Source: Fibrella aestuarina BUZ 2 | GTDB lineage: Bacteria; Bacteroidota; Bacteroidia; Cytophagales; Spirosomataceae | DNA: 64,000 nucleotides | Reading direction: 5' to 3' | Assembly (NCBI RefSeq): GCF_000331105.1 | Contig: NC_020054.1 | Coordinates: forward strand, 5,580,903-5,644,902 | Shown: piece by piece, positions 1 through 10,314 of the stretch | Numbering within the stretch: the first letter of the stretch is position 1 | Layout: the number at the start of each line of letters is the position of its first letter | Program-made: the position numbers and the translations under genes | Notes under the pieces: generated by a model | Seen by the model: the letters and a program-made list of their open reading frames with translations, nothing else | Database searches by the model: none | What the model was told of the DNA's origin: nothing

Positions 1-660
1 GACGAGGAACAGAAGCTGATCAACCGCCACCTGATCGCGCAGAATATCAGCAACTTCGACTACCCCATCACCGATCCTGACCCCGCCGTTTCGATCTTCA
101 CGTTTCACTACGCATCGCCTGAAGCCGTGCGGGTTAATGCACACCTCAACAAGGTAATTGGCTTCAACGAAACCGGCTTTGCCGGTCAGGCCGACTCGAC
201 TTACCGGCGACAGGCCTGGCGCTTCCTGATGAGCGGGGGTGGCCTTTTCAACCAACTCGATTATTCGTATTCAGTTGGTCACGAGACCGGGCGCGATACC
301 GTGGGTACGTCGCCGGGCGGTGGCGGTCCCGCATTGAGGGCCCAACTCCGCGTGTTGAAGTCGTTTGTCGAGGAGTTGGTTATTGTTCAGCTTCAACCCG
401 ACTACACCGTTGTGAAAGCGGCCCCAGGTACGCAAACCTGGGCCATGAGCAACGGCAAAACGCGCTGGGCGATCTACTGCGAAACCCTCGCCACTCGGTC
501 GTATCCCCTTACCTTGTCGCTGCCCACAGGCAACTATTCAGCGCAGTGGATTGATGCAAAGACCGGGCAGCTCGTCGCCACCGAGAAACTGGTTGCCGGA
601 CAGCCGCTGCGTGCGCCCGCCGGTGTGGTCGATCGGGTTGTTATCATTAAACGCCTCTGA
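1..660 (+). CDS. C-terminal part of a secreted glycoside hydrolase-like protein (5' truncated)
   Basis: The reading frame is open from the first base of the window to a TGA at 658-660, so the 219 residues seen are the end of a longer protein whose start lies upstream. The segment has GFNETGF (a possible catalytic Glu at the end of a TIM-barrel strand), followed by a YRRQAWRFLMSGGG helix and FNQLDYSYSVG. This order resembles the last strands of cellulase-like or DUF4038-type (apiosidase-like) barrels. The last ~75 residues look like the small beta-sandwich often fused to them (AQWIDAKTGQL). This is family resemblance only; the substrate is unknown. It converges on the cyclophilin gene and shares a terminator with it. 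Confidence 0.6.
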   Translation, partial: DEEQKLINRHLIAQNISNFDYPITDPDPAVSIFTFHYASPEAVRVNAHLNKVIGFNETGFAGQADSTYRRQAWRFLMSGGGLFNQLDYSYSVGHETGRDTVGTSPGGGGPALRAQLRVLKSFVEELVIVQLQPDYTVVKAAPGTQTWAMSNGKTRWAIYCETLATRSYPLTLSLPTGNYSAQWIDAKTGQLVATEKLVAGQPLRAPAGVVDRVVIIKRL

Positions 661-684
661 CTGGCACTCAACGTACCCAGCAAC

Positions 685-720
685 AAAAAAGGGCGTTACA
701 GCTAGCTGTAACGCCCTTTT
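685..720. terminator. Bidirectional intrinsic terminator
   Basis: An 11-bp perfect stem (GGGCGTTACAG / CTGTAACGCCC) encloses a CTAG loop at 691-716. It is flanked by six A on the left and four T on the right, so it can terminate in both directions. It sits between the convergent glycosidase-like gene and the cyclophilin gene. Confidence 0.9.
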
Positions 721-738
721 CGGCAAAAAGCAACGTAC

Positions 739-1182
739 CTAGGCAGCGGCTTCCTCCGTGATCTGGATCGACTGGATTTTGTCGCCCTGCTTGATCTGAT
801 CGATCACGTCGAGGCCTTCCGTCACCTTACCGAATACCGTGTGGTTCCGGTCTAGGTGGGCGGTGTTCTGGCGGTTATGGCAGATGAAGAACTGCGAACC
901 ACCCGTGTTGCGGCCCCGATGCGCCATGCTCAGCACACCCCGGTCGTGGTACTGGTTGTCGCCGGTCAGCTCACAGGGAATGCTGTAGCCGGGACCACCC
1001 GCGCCGGTGCCGGTGGGGTCGCCCCCCTGAATCATGAAGTTCGGAATGACGCGGTGAAACAGAACGCCATCGTAAAAGCCCGATTTGGCTAGCTTAACAA
1101 AGTTGGCAACAGTACCGGGTGCATCTTTCTCGAAGAATTCGATGGTCATCGAGCCCCGGTCGGTGTTCATTATCGCTTTCAT
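739..1182 (-). CDS. Peptidyl-prolyl cis-trans isomerase, cyclophilin type
   Basis: This 147-residue single-domain cyclophilin catalyses cis-trans isomerisation of X-Pro bonds. The family core is intact: FHRVIPNFMIQGGDPTGTG (residues 42-60, with Arg44, Phe49 and Gln52 matching the catalytic Arg/Phe/Gln), GSQFFI at 95-100, and HLDRNHTVFGKV at 109-120. The tryptophan of human CypA is His109 here, as is usual in short bacterial cyclophilins. There is no signal peptide, so it is probably cytoplasmic. The ATG at 1182 is the first start; Met5 is a possible alternative. Confidence 0.95.
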   Translation of the reverse strand: MKAIMNTDRGSMTIEFFEKDAPGTVANFVKLAKSGFYDGVLFHRVIPNFMIQGGDPTGTGAGGPGYSIPCELTGDNQYHDRGVLSMAHRGRNTGGSQFFICHNRQNTAHLDRNHTVFGKVTEGLDVIDQIKQGDKIQSIQITEEAAA

Positions 1183-1280
1183 AGAAGGAAGTTTGACGTT
1201 TACTGTCTAACGGTTGGTGTTGCTAACGCGTCGATTCGTGCGCCAGCGACGTTAAACAATAAACGTCAAACAGATTTTAG

Positions 1281-2936
<1,656 letters not shown>

Positions 2937-3013
2937 TCAGGCCGCAAAGGTACGAATTTTTAGCGGGAAAGGGGAGCGACCAGCGTCATTCGCTCAGGTT
3001 ATAATCGGCCCAA

Positions 3014-3694
3014 TCACTTGAACTGAAGTAGCTTCTTGATCAGTCGATGTACCTCTGTCCTAGGGTTATGGTCGGCATAGTCTGTACGATCTCCGAAGGG
3101 TTCCGCTAGCCGTTCCGCCCGCTTGATGGCTTGTTCAATGTCCCCATGTTGCATCAACAACGCGAACATCGCTTCGCTGTTCTTCTGATATTTATAAGGC
3201 TTACCCAGGCAGCGTGTCAACTCTCGTTCAATAACCTTCTGATACTGACTTCGACTCATGGCGTGCTCAATAAGCTGGAAATGCAAAATATACCAGAGTT
3301 CAAAGGCCTCATTGGTCCAGGCACAGTGCATACCTATTTGCAGGGCTTGTGTGATAGCAGCATTTATGTGCTGCTTTGGGAAGCTGTCCCGATCAAAGAC
3401 AACCCACACTTCGTCAATCGGCTGCGTCGAACCTGATTTTTTATGTTGCTCTAGAAGTCGTTCTGCTTCATCAATGACTGACAGCGTATTCTTACCCGTT
3501 CCGGCTGCTTTGAAATCGGCGACACGAACTATGTTTGGCGGCAGATCTTTCTTTATGCCTTCGAAATAATTAGGCTCCGTTTTAGTCCCTTCGCAGACGA
3601 TTAGAAAGAATTTTCGCAGTGATTTGGTAGCCTCTACCCGGCGTGTTTCCTGCCTAGCAAACCGGCCCGGATTGATCGTACCTTTTCGAGCCAT
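3014..3694 (-). CDS. rloB: RloB-family protein, putative Toprim-like nuclease of a defence pair
   Basis: The 226-residue product begins with a basic stretch, then FLIVCEGTKTEPNYF (30-44) and VWVVFDRDSF (96-105), followed by AWTNEAFELWYIL. The acidic residues Glu35 and Asp101/Asp103 sit as in Toprim folds (E...DxD), and this layout is typical of the RloB family, first named from genes linked to restriction loci in Campylobacter. Its ATG overlaps the stop of the upstream ATPase by one base (TAATG), implying translational coupling. By analogy with PARIS or OLD/Gabija pairs I infer an ATPase sensor with a nuclease effector. No activity can be shown from sequence. Confidence 0.85.
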   Translation of the reverse strand: MARKGTINPGRFARQETRRVEATKSLRKFFLIVCEGTKTEPNYFEGIKKDLPPNIVRVADFKAAGTGKNTLSVIDEAERLLEQHKKSGSTQPIDEVWVVFDRDSFPKQHINAAITQALQIGMHCAWTNEAFELWYILHFQLIEHAMSRSQYQKVIERELTRCLGKPYKYQKNSEAMFALLMQHGDIEQAIKRAERLAEPFGDRTDYADHNPRTEVHRLIKKLLQFK

Positions 3695-4959
3695 TACGAA
3701 AGCAGTTTCGAGAAATCACCAATATACGGAATCGCTCCATAACGCCCCTGAATATAATCCTTCTCAAATGACCGATCTTTTCGCACAGTCGTACCGTCTT
3801 CCTCTTTGTAATCGACTAAAGAATATAGGCTAGTCGCTCCATATTTATCCTTTTCCGTAAAGTAGATCTGATCCCTCCGAAACTGTCCATAACTCAACAG
3901 ATTAGTGTCGTGGGTGGCAAAAATTAACTGAGCGCCTGTAGGGTTGTTTTCAGGACCATTAAATAGATTGATTATTTCTTGTGTTAAAAGTGGGTGAAGT
4001 TTCGCATCTAGCTCATCAGTCAACAATACTCCACCTTCTTTTAGTACTCGGAAAACAGGATATATTAGATCAATAATTTTAACTGTCCCTGATGATTCTT
4101 GAGTATCCAAGTCAAAGTAAACTTTATCAACTTCTTTTCCTTTTTTATCAAATTTTATATGTACTGATTTCGCTTCAAGAGCGAGCAAATCACCTATCCT
4201 AGACAAAAACTTACTTAGTGATGATTCATCATCTGACTCTTCACGTTCCTTAGAAAACAACTTTATGTCTAGAAATCCGAGGTCCATCCTTTTTATAAAC
4301 TTCCTTATATTCTCAGATTGATCTCCTATGTTCATCGACAATCTTGATTCGAATCTTCTTTCTTCATGCAATATACCAGAAACTGATAGAAAATTATAGA
4401 AAAGCCATTGTATAATCTTAGTTGAAACTGCAACATTAAATTGATCCGTAATTGTAAGAAAAAGCTTGTTATTACTTGTACGCTGCTCTAGCCCTTTGCT
4501 CTCTTTAAAGGCTTTGCTTACCTCTATTATTTCACCTTCACGAACAAATAATACTTTTTCCTGCTGCTTTTTTGCCTCAAACAGCCATTCAGCGTAAACA
4601 CGCTCTTTATTGGCTTCAAAGCCGTAGCGGTAACGTACCCCATCAAGCAGGAACAACATTTCGAAATAGCTGGGCGCATGCTCGGTTTCTGTGCTAAGCA
4701 GAAAAGGCTCAACAGGAATAGTAGCTGTTGACGATTGAGCAGCAGATGTTAAGATAATCTGGCGCATAGTCGCCATTGCCTTCAGCACGTTTGATTTACC
4801 GCTGGCATTAGCTCCGTAGATTACGGCGGAACGCAACAGTTTGTACCGCCCCGCGTCGATCAGGCGGTCCTGGTATTCCGTGATGGACGAGGCATCCATC
4901 CGTAACGTTTGCTTGTCTTTTATCGACAAGTAATTTCCCACACTAAACTCGATCAGCAT
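3694..4959 (-). CDS. AAA/ABC-type ATPase (RloA-like) paired with RloB
   Basis: I place the start at the ATG at 4959, giving 421 residues beginning MLIEFSVGNYLSIKD, the usual opening of AAA_15/AAA_21 ATPases; in-frame codons upstream add 31 unlikely residues. Walker A is GANASGKS (49-56), Walker B is GVLLTDELDAKLHP (310-323, Asp315/Glu316) and the switch His is in FATHD (His350). The long middle is the helical insertion of this SMC-like group. Codon use is much richer in A/T than in flanking genes, especially 3.9-4.8 kb, which suggests recent acquisition. With rloB it forms a compact two-gene unit probably acting in phage defence (inference). Confidence 0.85.
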   Translation of the reverse strand: MLIEFSVGNYLSIKDKQTLRMDASSITEYQDRLIDAGRYKLLRSAVIYGANASGKSNVLKAMATMRQIILTSAAQSSTATIPVEPFLLSTETEHAPSYFEMLFLLDGVRYRYGFEANKERVYAEWLFEAKKQQEKVLFVREGEIIEVSKAFKESKGLEQRTSNNKLFLTITDQFNVAVSTKIIQWLFYNFLSVSGILHEERRFESRLSMNIGDQSENIRKFIKRMDLGFLDIKLFSKEREESDDESSLSKFLSRIGDLLALEAKSVHIKFDKKGKEVDKVYFDLDTQESSGTVKIIDLIYPVFRVLKEGGVLLTDELDAKLHPLLTQEIINLFNGPENNPTGAQLIFATHDTNLLSYGQFRRDQIYFTEKDKYGATSLYSLVDYKEEDGTTVRKDRSFEKDYIQGRYGAIPYIGDFSKLLS

Positions 4960-5056
4960 AATTCCGCTATTGATTGTGTGCAAATAACGCAGAAGTACGC
5001 AAAAACGTCCGTTTATGAGAAATCTTCTCACCAACTGAATATTACAAGCCAACTTT

Positions 5057-6787
5057 CTATAACCGCCCGGCTTTCAGCTCGCGCACAGCGTAATCGGCGG
5101 CGCGGGCGCTCAGGGCCATATAGGTGAGCGACGGGTTCTGGCAGGGCGACGACGTCATGCAGGCACCGTCGGTGTTGAACACGTTTTTGACCACGTGGTG
5201 TTGGTTCTGCCCGTTGAAGACCGACGTTTTGGGGTCGCGCCCCATCCGCGCCGTGCCCATCTCGTGAATGCTCAGGCCGGGGTGCGCGGGGGCATCGAAC
5301 CCCTCGATGTTGGAAAATCCTGCTTTCTCGAGCATCAAGACGGCCTGTTCCTGCGCGTCTTTGCGCATCAGGCGCTCGTTGTCGCGGTAATGCACGTCCA
5401 TTTTCAGCACGGGCTGCCCCCATTTGTCTTTGACCTCGTCGGTCAGGTACGTTCGGTTGTCGTAATACGGCATGCATTCGCCAAAGGCATCGAGCGTGAT
5501 CGTCCAGGGCCCAAACTGGGTGGCTTTCTCTTTAAAATCGGCCCCAAAGCCTTCGTCGCCGAAGCTGTGTTCCCAATTCTGCCGCCCTGTGTACACCTCG
5601 AAGCCATAGCCCCGCTTGAACGCCTGTTTGTCGGCCCCCACGTTGCGGAAGCGCGGAATGTAGAGCCCGGCCGGGTGCCGGCCAAAGTAGGCTTTATCGG
5701 CAGCATCGTTCCAGACCGCCGACGCCCCCACATGGAAATGGTGGTCCATCAGGTTGTGGCCAAGTTGCCCGCTATCGTCCATGCCGTTGGGAAACCGGTT
5801 CGATTTGGAGTTGAGCAGAATGAACGTGGACCCCAGCGCCGACGCGTTCAGAAAAATCAGCTTAGCCTTGAAATCAATCCACTCGTTGGTCTGGGCGTCG
5901 ATGACACGTACCCCGGTGGCCTTGCCAGACGTGGCACCGTGGGTACGTTCGTCGTAGATGATGGAGTTGACGATGGAGTGCGGGCGTACCGTGAGTCGAC
6001 CGGTTTTGCGAGCGGCGGGCAACGTAGCCGATTGTGTGCTGAAATAGGCACCAAACGGGCAACCCCGCATGCACAGGTTCCGAAACTGGCATTTAGCGCG
6101 CCCCAATGCCTGCTGTTCTTTCGTGGGAGCCGTGAGGTGCGCCGCCCGCGCTGAGATCACCTTCCGATCCGAAAACTGACTGTTGACCGATTGCCGGAAA
6201 TGGGCATCGATGCAGGAGTCGGGCAAGGGCGGCTGAAACTGACCGTCGGGCAAATGAGGCAGACCATCGCGGTTGCCGGCGATCCCGGCAAACCGCTCGA
6301 CATAGTCGTACCAGGGCGCCAGGTCTTTGTACCGAATCGGCCAGTCGACCGCGATGCCATCACGCAGGTTAGCCTCGAAATCGAGGTCAGAGAAGCGAAA
6401 CGAATATCGGCCCCACATCAGCGACTTGCCGCCCACGTGATAGCCCCGAATCCAGTCGAAGGGTTTTTCTTCGACGTACGGATTCTCCAGATCATTAACA
6501 AAGTGCTGGTGTGTCGCCTCTGTAATGGTAAAACCCGTTCGATTTTGAACCGGATAGTTGTTGAGCAGGTCGGCGGGCATCTGCTGATTCCGATGCGGGA
6601 ACTCCCAGGGGGGCGTTGTGGCGGTATGGTAGTCCGTTACGTGCTCGATCATCCGGCCTCGCTCCAACATGAGCACACGTAACCCTTTCTGGGTCAACTC
6701 TTTCGCTGACCAGCCACCGCTTATGCCTGATCCAACAACAATGGCATCATATTGAACAAGTGGGTCGGCAACTGGGTAGGTGTGCAT
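5057..6787 (-). CDS. GMC-family FAD-dependent oxidoreductase with Cys cluster
   Basis: The 576-residue flavoprotein has the FAD dinucleotide motif GSGISGG (19-25), LERGR (41-45), the substrate-domain segment and the GMC C-terminal motif HEMGTARMGRDPKTS. The latter supplies the active-site His, and CQNPSLTYMALSARAADY the partner Asn. Family members oxidise sugars or alcohols. Cys233, Cys239 and Cys243 form C-x5-C-x3-C, the spacing of cysteines reported to hold a 3Fe-4S cluster in Burkholderia FAD-glucose dehydrogenase. No Tat or Sec signal is obvious, and no small partner subunit or cytochrome lies beside it. A paralogue is at 24383-26089. The substrate is unknown. Confidence 0.9.
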   Translation of the reverse strand: MHTYPVADPLVQYDAIVVGSGISGGWSAKELTQKGLRVLMLERGRMIEHVTDYHTATTPPWEFPHRNQQMPADLLNNYPVQNRTGFTITEATHQHFVNDLENPYVEEKPFDWIRGYHVGGKSLMWGRYSFRFSDLDFEANLRDGIAVDWPIRYKDLAPWYDYVERFAGIAGNRDGLPHLPDGQFQPPLPDSCIDAHFRQSVNSQFSDRKVISARAAHLTAPTKEQQALGRAKCQFRNLCMRGCPFGAYFSTQSATLPAARKTGRLTVRPHSIVNSIIYDERTHGATSGKATGVRVIDAQTNEWIDFKAKLIFLNASALGSTFILLNSKSNRFPNGMDDSGQLGHNLMDHHFHVGASAVWNDAADKAYFGRHPAGLYIPRFRNVGADKQAFKRGYGFEVYTGRQNWEHSFGDEGFGADFKEKATQFGPWTITLDAFGECMPYYDNRTYLTDEVKDKWGQPVLKMDVHYRDNERLMRKDAQEQAVLMLEKAGFSNIEGFDAPAHPGLSIHEMGTARMGRDPKTSVFNGQNQHHVVKNVFNTDGACMTSSPCQNPSLTYMALSARAADYAVRELKAGRL

Positions 6788-6885
6788 GGCGTAAGCGGCT
6801 GATTGATGAGGAAAATAACCAAGAAAAGTTAAAATTATGAACGTCTGTAGGCTTACTTCATCAATACTCTGCCTATCTATGCTTA

Positions 6886-6893
6886 TATTTTTG
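6886..6893 (+). promoter_or_regulatory. Candidate Bacteroidota -7 element upstream of the GT4 gene
   Basis: TATTTTTG matches the TAnnTTTG -7 consensus described for Bacteroidota and lies about 30 bases before the ATG at 6925, in the AT-rich gap between divergent genes. I found no clear TTG at the expected -33 spacing, so this is a weak call. Confidence 0.3.
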
Positions 6894-6924
6894 GATTGAA
6901 TTGACTTTGGCGTGTATCGCTGTT

Positions 6925-8073
6925 ATGAAAAAAATTCTCTTCTTCACGCCACATGGTACGTTGACGGGCTCAGAAGTGCTGTTATGGAGCTTTCTGAAAA
7001 ACTTTGATCGGCAACAGTTACAGGCAGCTCTCTACTGCGAACGTTCGGGCCCCTTGTTGTCGTCTGTCCCCAATGATATTGCCAGTTATACGTCGCCCTT
7101 TCTGCAGGGTGGACTAAAAGGATTGACCCACAAAGCCGTACGGCAAATCGGGTTGTATTCACACGAGAAGGCCATTCTCAAGATGCACCGTCAGGTACAG
7201 CCCGACTGTTGGTATCTCAATACCATTCTGATGTTTTACCTGATACCGCTGGCTAAAAAGTTAGGCGTCAAAACGGTGGTCCATATTCACGAACTCAACT
7301 CGATCTACGAAGCCAGTTCATACGAGGATATGGCCCTGGCTATGCAGCAGGCCGATCTGGTCATTGGCGTGACCGACAAAATATGCAAACTAGCCCGGAC
7401 GATGGGGGCCACCAACGTAGTCCGGCAAAAGTGCCTGATCAACCCCAGCCGTGAGCACGTCAACCTGACCCGATCACGTAAACTGCGAGAAAGCCTTGGC
7501 ATCGCTCCAAATACGTTCGTCTGGCTGATGATTGGCACACCTACGCATCGTAAAGGGTTCGATTTCCTGCCTGCCATCGCCCGGCATTTCCAGCACCAAC
7601 CCTGCCACTTTATCTGGATGGGCTACACGCGCTATTCGGGCCTTACGTACCTGGTGGAGAAACAGTTAGCTGAGCTTTCTAACGTAACACTGCTGACACC
7701 GCAGACAACCGATTACCACAATTACATTCAATTGTCGGACGGATTTCTGCTGTGTTCCCGCGAGGACCCGTTCCCTCTCGTAATGATCGAAGCGGCCAGT
7801 CTGGCTAAACCGATTGTAGCCTCTGAAGAAGTCGGCGCGGTCGAATTCATCCAGCCGGGTATGGGCGAATTGGTATCGCTGAGTACACCTCAGCACTTCA
7901 TCGAGGCCATGCAGCGCGTTATGGACAATCCCGATACGTATGACCAGACGTTGCTCATCAATGAGAGTAGCGAATACAGCGTTGACGCACAGATCGGGCC
8001 GTGGCAAGAAAAGATTCTGGCTAGCTGGTCGCCCGCCCCTACGGCAAGTAACGCCGTAGCCTGTGAAGTCTAA
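6925..8073 (+). CDS. Glycosyltransferase, GT4-like (GT-B fold)
   Basis: The ATG at 6925 gives 382 residues starting MKKILFFTPHGTLTGSE, which aligns with the start of the sister gene at 9151; the TTG eight codons earlier is less likely. The C-terminal half carries the GT-B nucleotide-sugar signature: GTPTHRKGFDFLP and SREDPFPLVMIEAASLAKP, the E-x7-E type motif of GT4 enzymes. Expected role: transfer of a sugar from an activated donor to a cell-surface polysaccharide, lipid or protein glycan. No signal peptide or membrane anchor is seen. It is the first of three co-directional glycosyltransferase genes (6.9-10.3 kb), probably a small surface-glycan operon. Confidence 0.88.
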   Translation: MKKILFFTPHGTLTGSEVLLWSFLKNFDRQQLQAALYCERSGPLLSSVPNDIASYTSPFLQGGLKGLTHKAVRQIGLYSHEKAILKMHRQVQPDCWYLNTILMFYLIPLAKKLGVKTVVHIHELNSIYEASSYEDMALAMQQADLVIGVTDKICKLARTMGATNVVRQKCLINPSREHVNLTRSRKLRESLGIAPNTFVWLMIGTPTHRKGFDFLPAIARHFQHQPCHFIWMGYTRYSGLTYLVEKQLAELSNVTLLTPQTTDYHNYIQLSDGFLLCSREDPFPLVMIEAASLAKPIVASEEVGAVEFIQPGMGELVSLSTPQHFIEAMQRVMDNPDTYDQTLLINESSEYSVDAQIGPWQEKILASWSPAPTASNAVACEV

Positions 8074-8140
8074 GGGCTTAGACACCCGGCTTGGCGCTTC
8101 CGGCTGATGGACCTACTTTTGCGGTCATTTGTTGCTCGCC

Positions 8141-9142
8141 ATGCCCAACGACGTACCCGATCTGTCGATTCTGATTGTCAATTACAAAACGCCCCGCCTT
8201 ATAGTCGACTGCCTGCGTTCGGTGTACGAACACACGCGCGACGTGCAGTTTGAGGTGTTGATTATCGACAATCAGTCTGACGATAACAGCGAGGCCATTG
8301 TGCGGGCAACGTACCCAGCCGACCAGTTTCCGGCGATTCGCTGGTTTGATATGGGCTACAACGCGGGTTTCAGCCGGGCCAACAACCTGGGCATCGACAA
8401 TGCCCGGGGCCGCACGATTCTACTGCTCAATTCCGACACGCTGCTGATCGACAACCTCATCGGGCGAGCCGTGCGCATACTCGATGAGCAGGCCGACGTA
8501 GCAGCGGTGGGTGCCATGCAGATCAACCGGGAGGGACAGGTGCACGATCAGATGTATTGCTGGTTCAATGACCTGCTCCGCTTCAGCTACATCGTTCCGC
8601 AAAAACTACAGGGCTGGCTCAAACGCCGCCTCCCTGACCCGCATTACGACGACCCGAACCAGGTCGACTGGATTATCGGTGCCTTTTTGATGACCCGCCG
8701 GAGTACCATCGAGCAAGCCGGTAAGATGGATGAAAACTTCTTCCTCTACGGCGAAGACGTCGAGTGGAGTTATCGGTTGGGTAAGCAGGGGCGCATGCTG
8801 GTGCTCCGCGATGGTTTTTTCGTCCATCTGGAATATGGCAGTTCGGAGAGCTATCAGGTACAGGAACTGAGCTACATCAACCGATTCAAGACCCAGCTAC
8901 AGTTGTCCAACCTGCTTTGGATCCGGAAACAGTATGGCATTGGCGCGTTTTTGCTGTTGATGGCGCACTATTACACGCTTATCCCGATTCTGTACATCTG
9001 GAAAATCAGTGTCAACCTGAAGCAGCGCAAACCGCTATTTAGTGAGTTAAGCAACCAAACAGCCTTTGCCAAACAGGTGGGTGTCTTTTCGCGCTTTTTC
9101 TGGAAGATCCTTTTCAACCGCCCCGGCTTTTACAAAGTGTAA
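8141..9142 (+). CDS. Glycosyltransferase family 2 (rhamnosyltransferase-like)
   Basis: With the ATG at 8141 the product is 333 residues. It opens with the GT-A strand DLSILIVNYKTP, then LIIDNQSDDNSE, an NNLGIDNARG segment, and LLLNSDTLLI in the DxD position. It has GAFLMTRRSTIE and MDENFFLYGEDVEWSYRL, the acceptor-side ED motif of WbbL-like GT2 enzymes. The last ~80 residues contain one or two hydrophobic helices (FLLLMAHYYTLIPILYIW) that may bind the membrane. It lies 67 bases after one GT4 gene and 8 bases before the next. Function in surface glycan assembly is inferred; sugar and acceptor are unknown. Confidence 0.9.
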   Translation: MPNDVPDLSILIVNYKTPRLIVDCLRSVYEHTRDVQFEVLIIDNQSDDNSEAIVRATYPADQFPAIRWFDMGYNAGFSRANNLGIDNARGRTILLLNSDTLLIDNLIGRAVRILDEQADVAAVGAMQINREGQVHDQMYCWFNDLLRFSYIVPQKLQGWLKRRLPDPHYDDPNQVDWIIGAFLMTRRSTIEQAGKMDENFFLYGEDVEWSYRLGKQGRMLVLRDGFFVHLEYGSSESYQVQELSYINRFKTQLQLSNLLWIRKQYGIGAFLLLMAHYYTLIPILYIWKISVNLKQRKPLFSELSNQTAFAKQVGVFSRFFWKILFNRPGFYKV

Positions 9143-9150
9143 CGCACTAC

Positions 9151-10251
9151 ATGAAAATTCTTTTTATTACGCCGCACGGTGGCTATACCGGCTCAGAAAT
9201 TCTGATCTGGCAACTGATGCAGGAGCTTCACAAACGCGGCAAATCGGTAGCTTGGTTTTCCAGAAAAGCGGGCGCCCTAAAGCAACAGCAGCAGGAAGTT
9301 GGGTTCCCTAACCAGTTTTTCCCCCAAAAGCAGTCGTTCCTCAATTCCTTTTACGAAGGTGTCTACGTACAGGCCACCGGTACCCTGCCGGTATATCAGG
9401 CCTTGTTGCGTTACCACCGCGAAGTCAAACCCGACCTGTGGTACCTGAATACCGCTATTCAAGCCGACGTCGCTGGTATCGCCCGCAAGCTGGGCATACC
9501 TTACGTGGTTCACTTTCAAGAGCTTATCTCTACCTTCGACGAACAGAAAGCCGACGAATTTCTGGCGATGCTATCGGGGGCCACTCGCCTGATTGGCTGC
9601 TCACATATTGTACAGCAGCGGATCGCCCAAATTGGCTTTCCGGGCGCGGCGCTCCTAAACAGCTTTGTCGACCACAGCAAGATTCAGGTACGTCAGGACC
9701 GGATGGCGCTGCGACGGCAATTGGGCCTACCCGACGACGCCTTCGTTTGGCTGATGTCGGGTACCGAGTCGCTACGAAAAGGCTATGATCTGGTGCCCGA
9801 CATTCTGGCCAACCTGCCCGACAACGCGTATCTGGTGTGGCTGGGTAAACCCCGCGACAGCGCCCTGCGGGTTTACGTAGAGCAGCGCGTCAAGCACGAA
9901 AACTTACGCTATTTGGCACTCGGTGAGCACTCCAGCGATTATTTCGACTACCTCAACATTGCCGATGGCTTCGTGCTGACGTCACGCGAAGATCCACATC
10001 CGGTGGTGATGATCGAGGCGGCGGCACTGGGCAAACCGATTGCCGCCTTCGATTCGGGGGGTGTCACCGAGTTTGTACAGCCCGGTATGGGTGGTGTTGT
10101 AGCCAGTTTCAACCCGGCCGACCTGGCCCGCCTGATGCGCGATATCATGGATGGTACACTTCCCGTTTCTGCCGCTACGAGTCAGGCGCACGCCAGCCAG
10201 TTTTCGGTCGCTAACCGAGCCGATGATTTTTGCCGTATTTTTAATTTATAG
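9151..10251 (+). CDS. Glycosyltransferase, GT4-like (paralogue of the 6925 gene)
   Basis: The 366-residue GT-B protein starts MKILFITPHGGYTGSEILIW, nearly the same opening as the gene at 6925. It carries SGTESLRKGYDLVPDIL and TSREDPHPVVMIEAAALGKP, so the two are sister genes separated by the GT2 gene. The ATG is 8 bases after the GT2 stop, supporting co-transcription. Expected reaction: sugar transfer from a nucleotide sugar in the cytoplasm. The pairing suggests two related linkages in one glycan. Acceptor and donor cannot be read from the sequence. Confidence 0.88.
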   Translation: MKILFITPHGGYTGSEILIWQLMQELHKRGKSVAWFSRKAGALKQQQQEVGFPNQFFPQKQSFLNSFYEGVYVQATGTLPVYQALLRYHREVKPDLWYLNTAIQADVAGIARKLGIPYVVHFQELISTFDEQKADEFLAMLSGATRLIGCSHIVQQRIAQIGFPGAALLNSFVDHSKIQVRQDRMALRRQLGLPDDAFVWLMSGTESLRKGYDLVPDILANLPDNAYLVWLGKPRDSALRVYVEQRVKHENLRYLALGEHSSDYFDYLNIADGFVLTSREDPHPVVMIEAAALGKPIAAFDSGGVTEFVQPGMGGVVASFNPADLARLMRDIMDGTLPVSAATSQAHASQFSVANRADDFCRIFNL

Positions 10252-10314
10252 TTTGTTTGCCAAAGCAAGCGACCACCTATTGTGACTGACCGATAGGGGT
10301 ATTATGAATTGACT

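Noticed and set aside
3014..5052. Restriction-modification system around RloA/RloB
   Set aside because: Rlo genes were named for linkage to type I restriction loci, but no methylase, specificity or restriction subunit is found near here.
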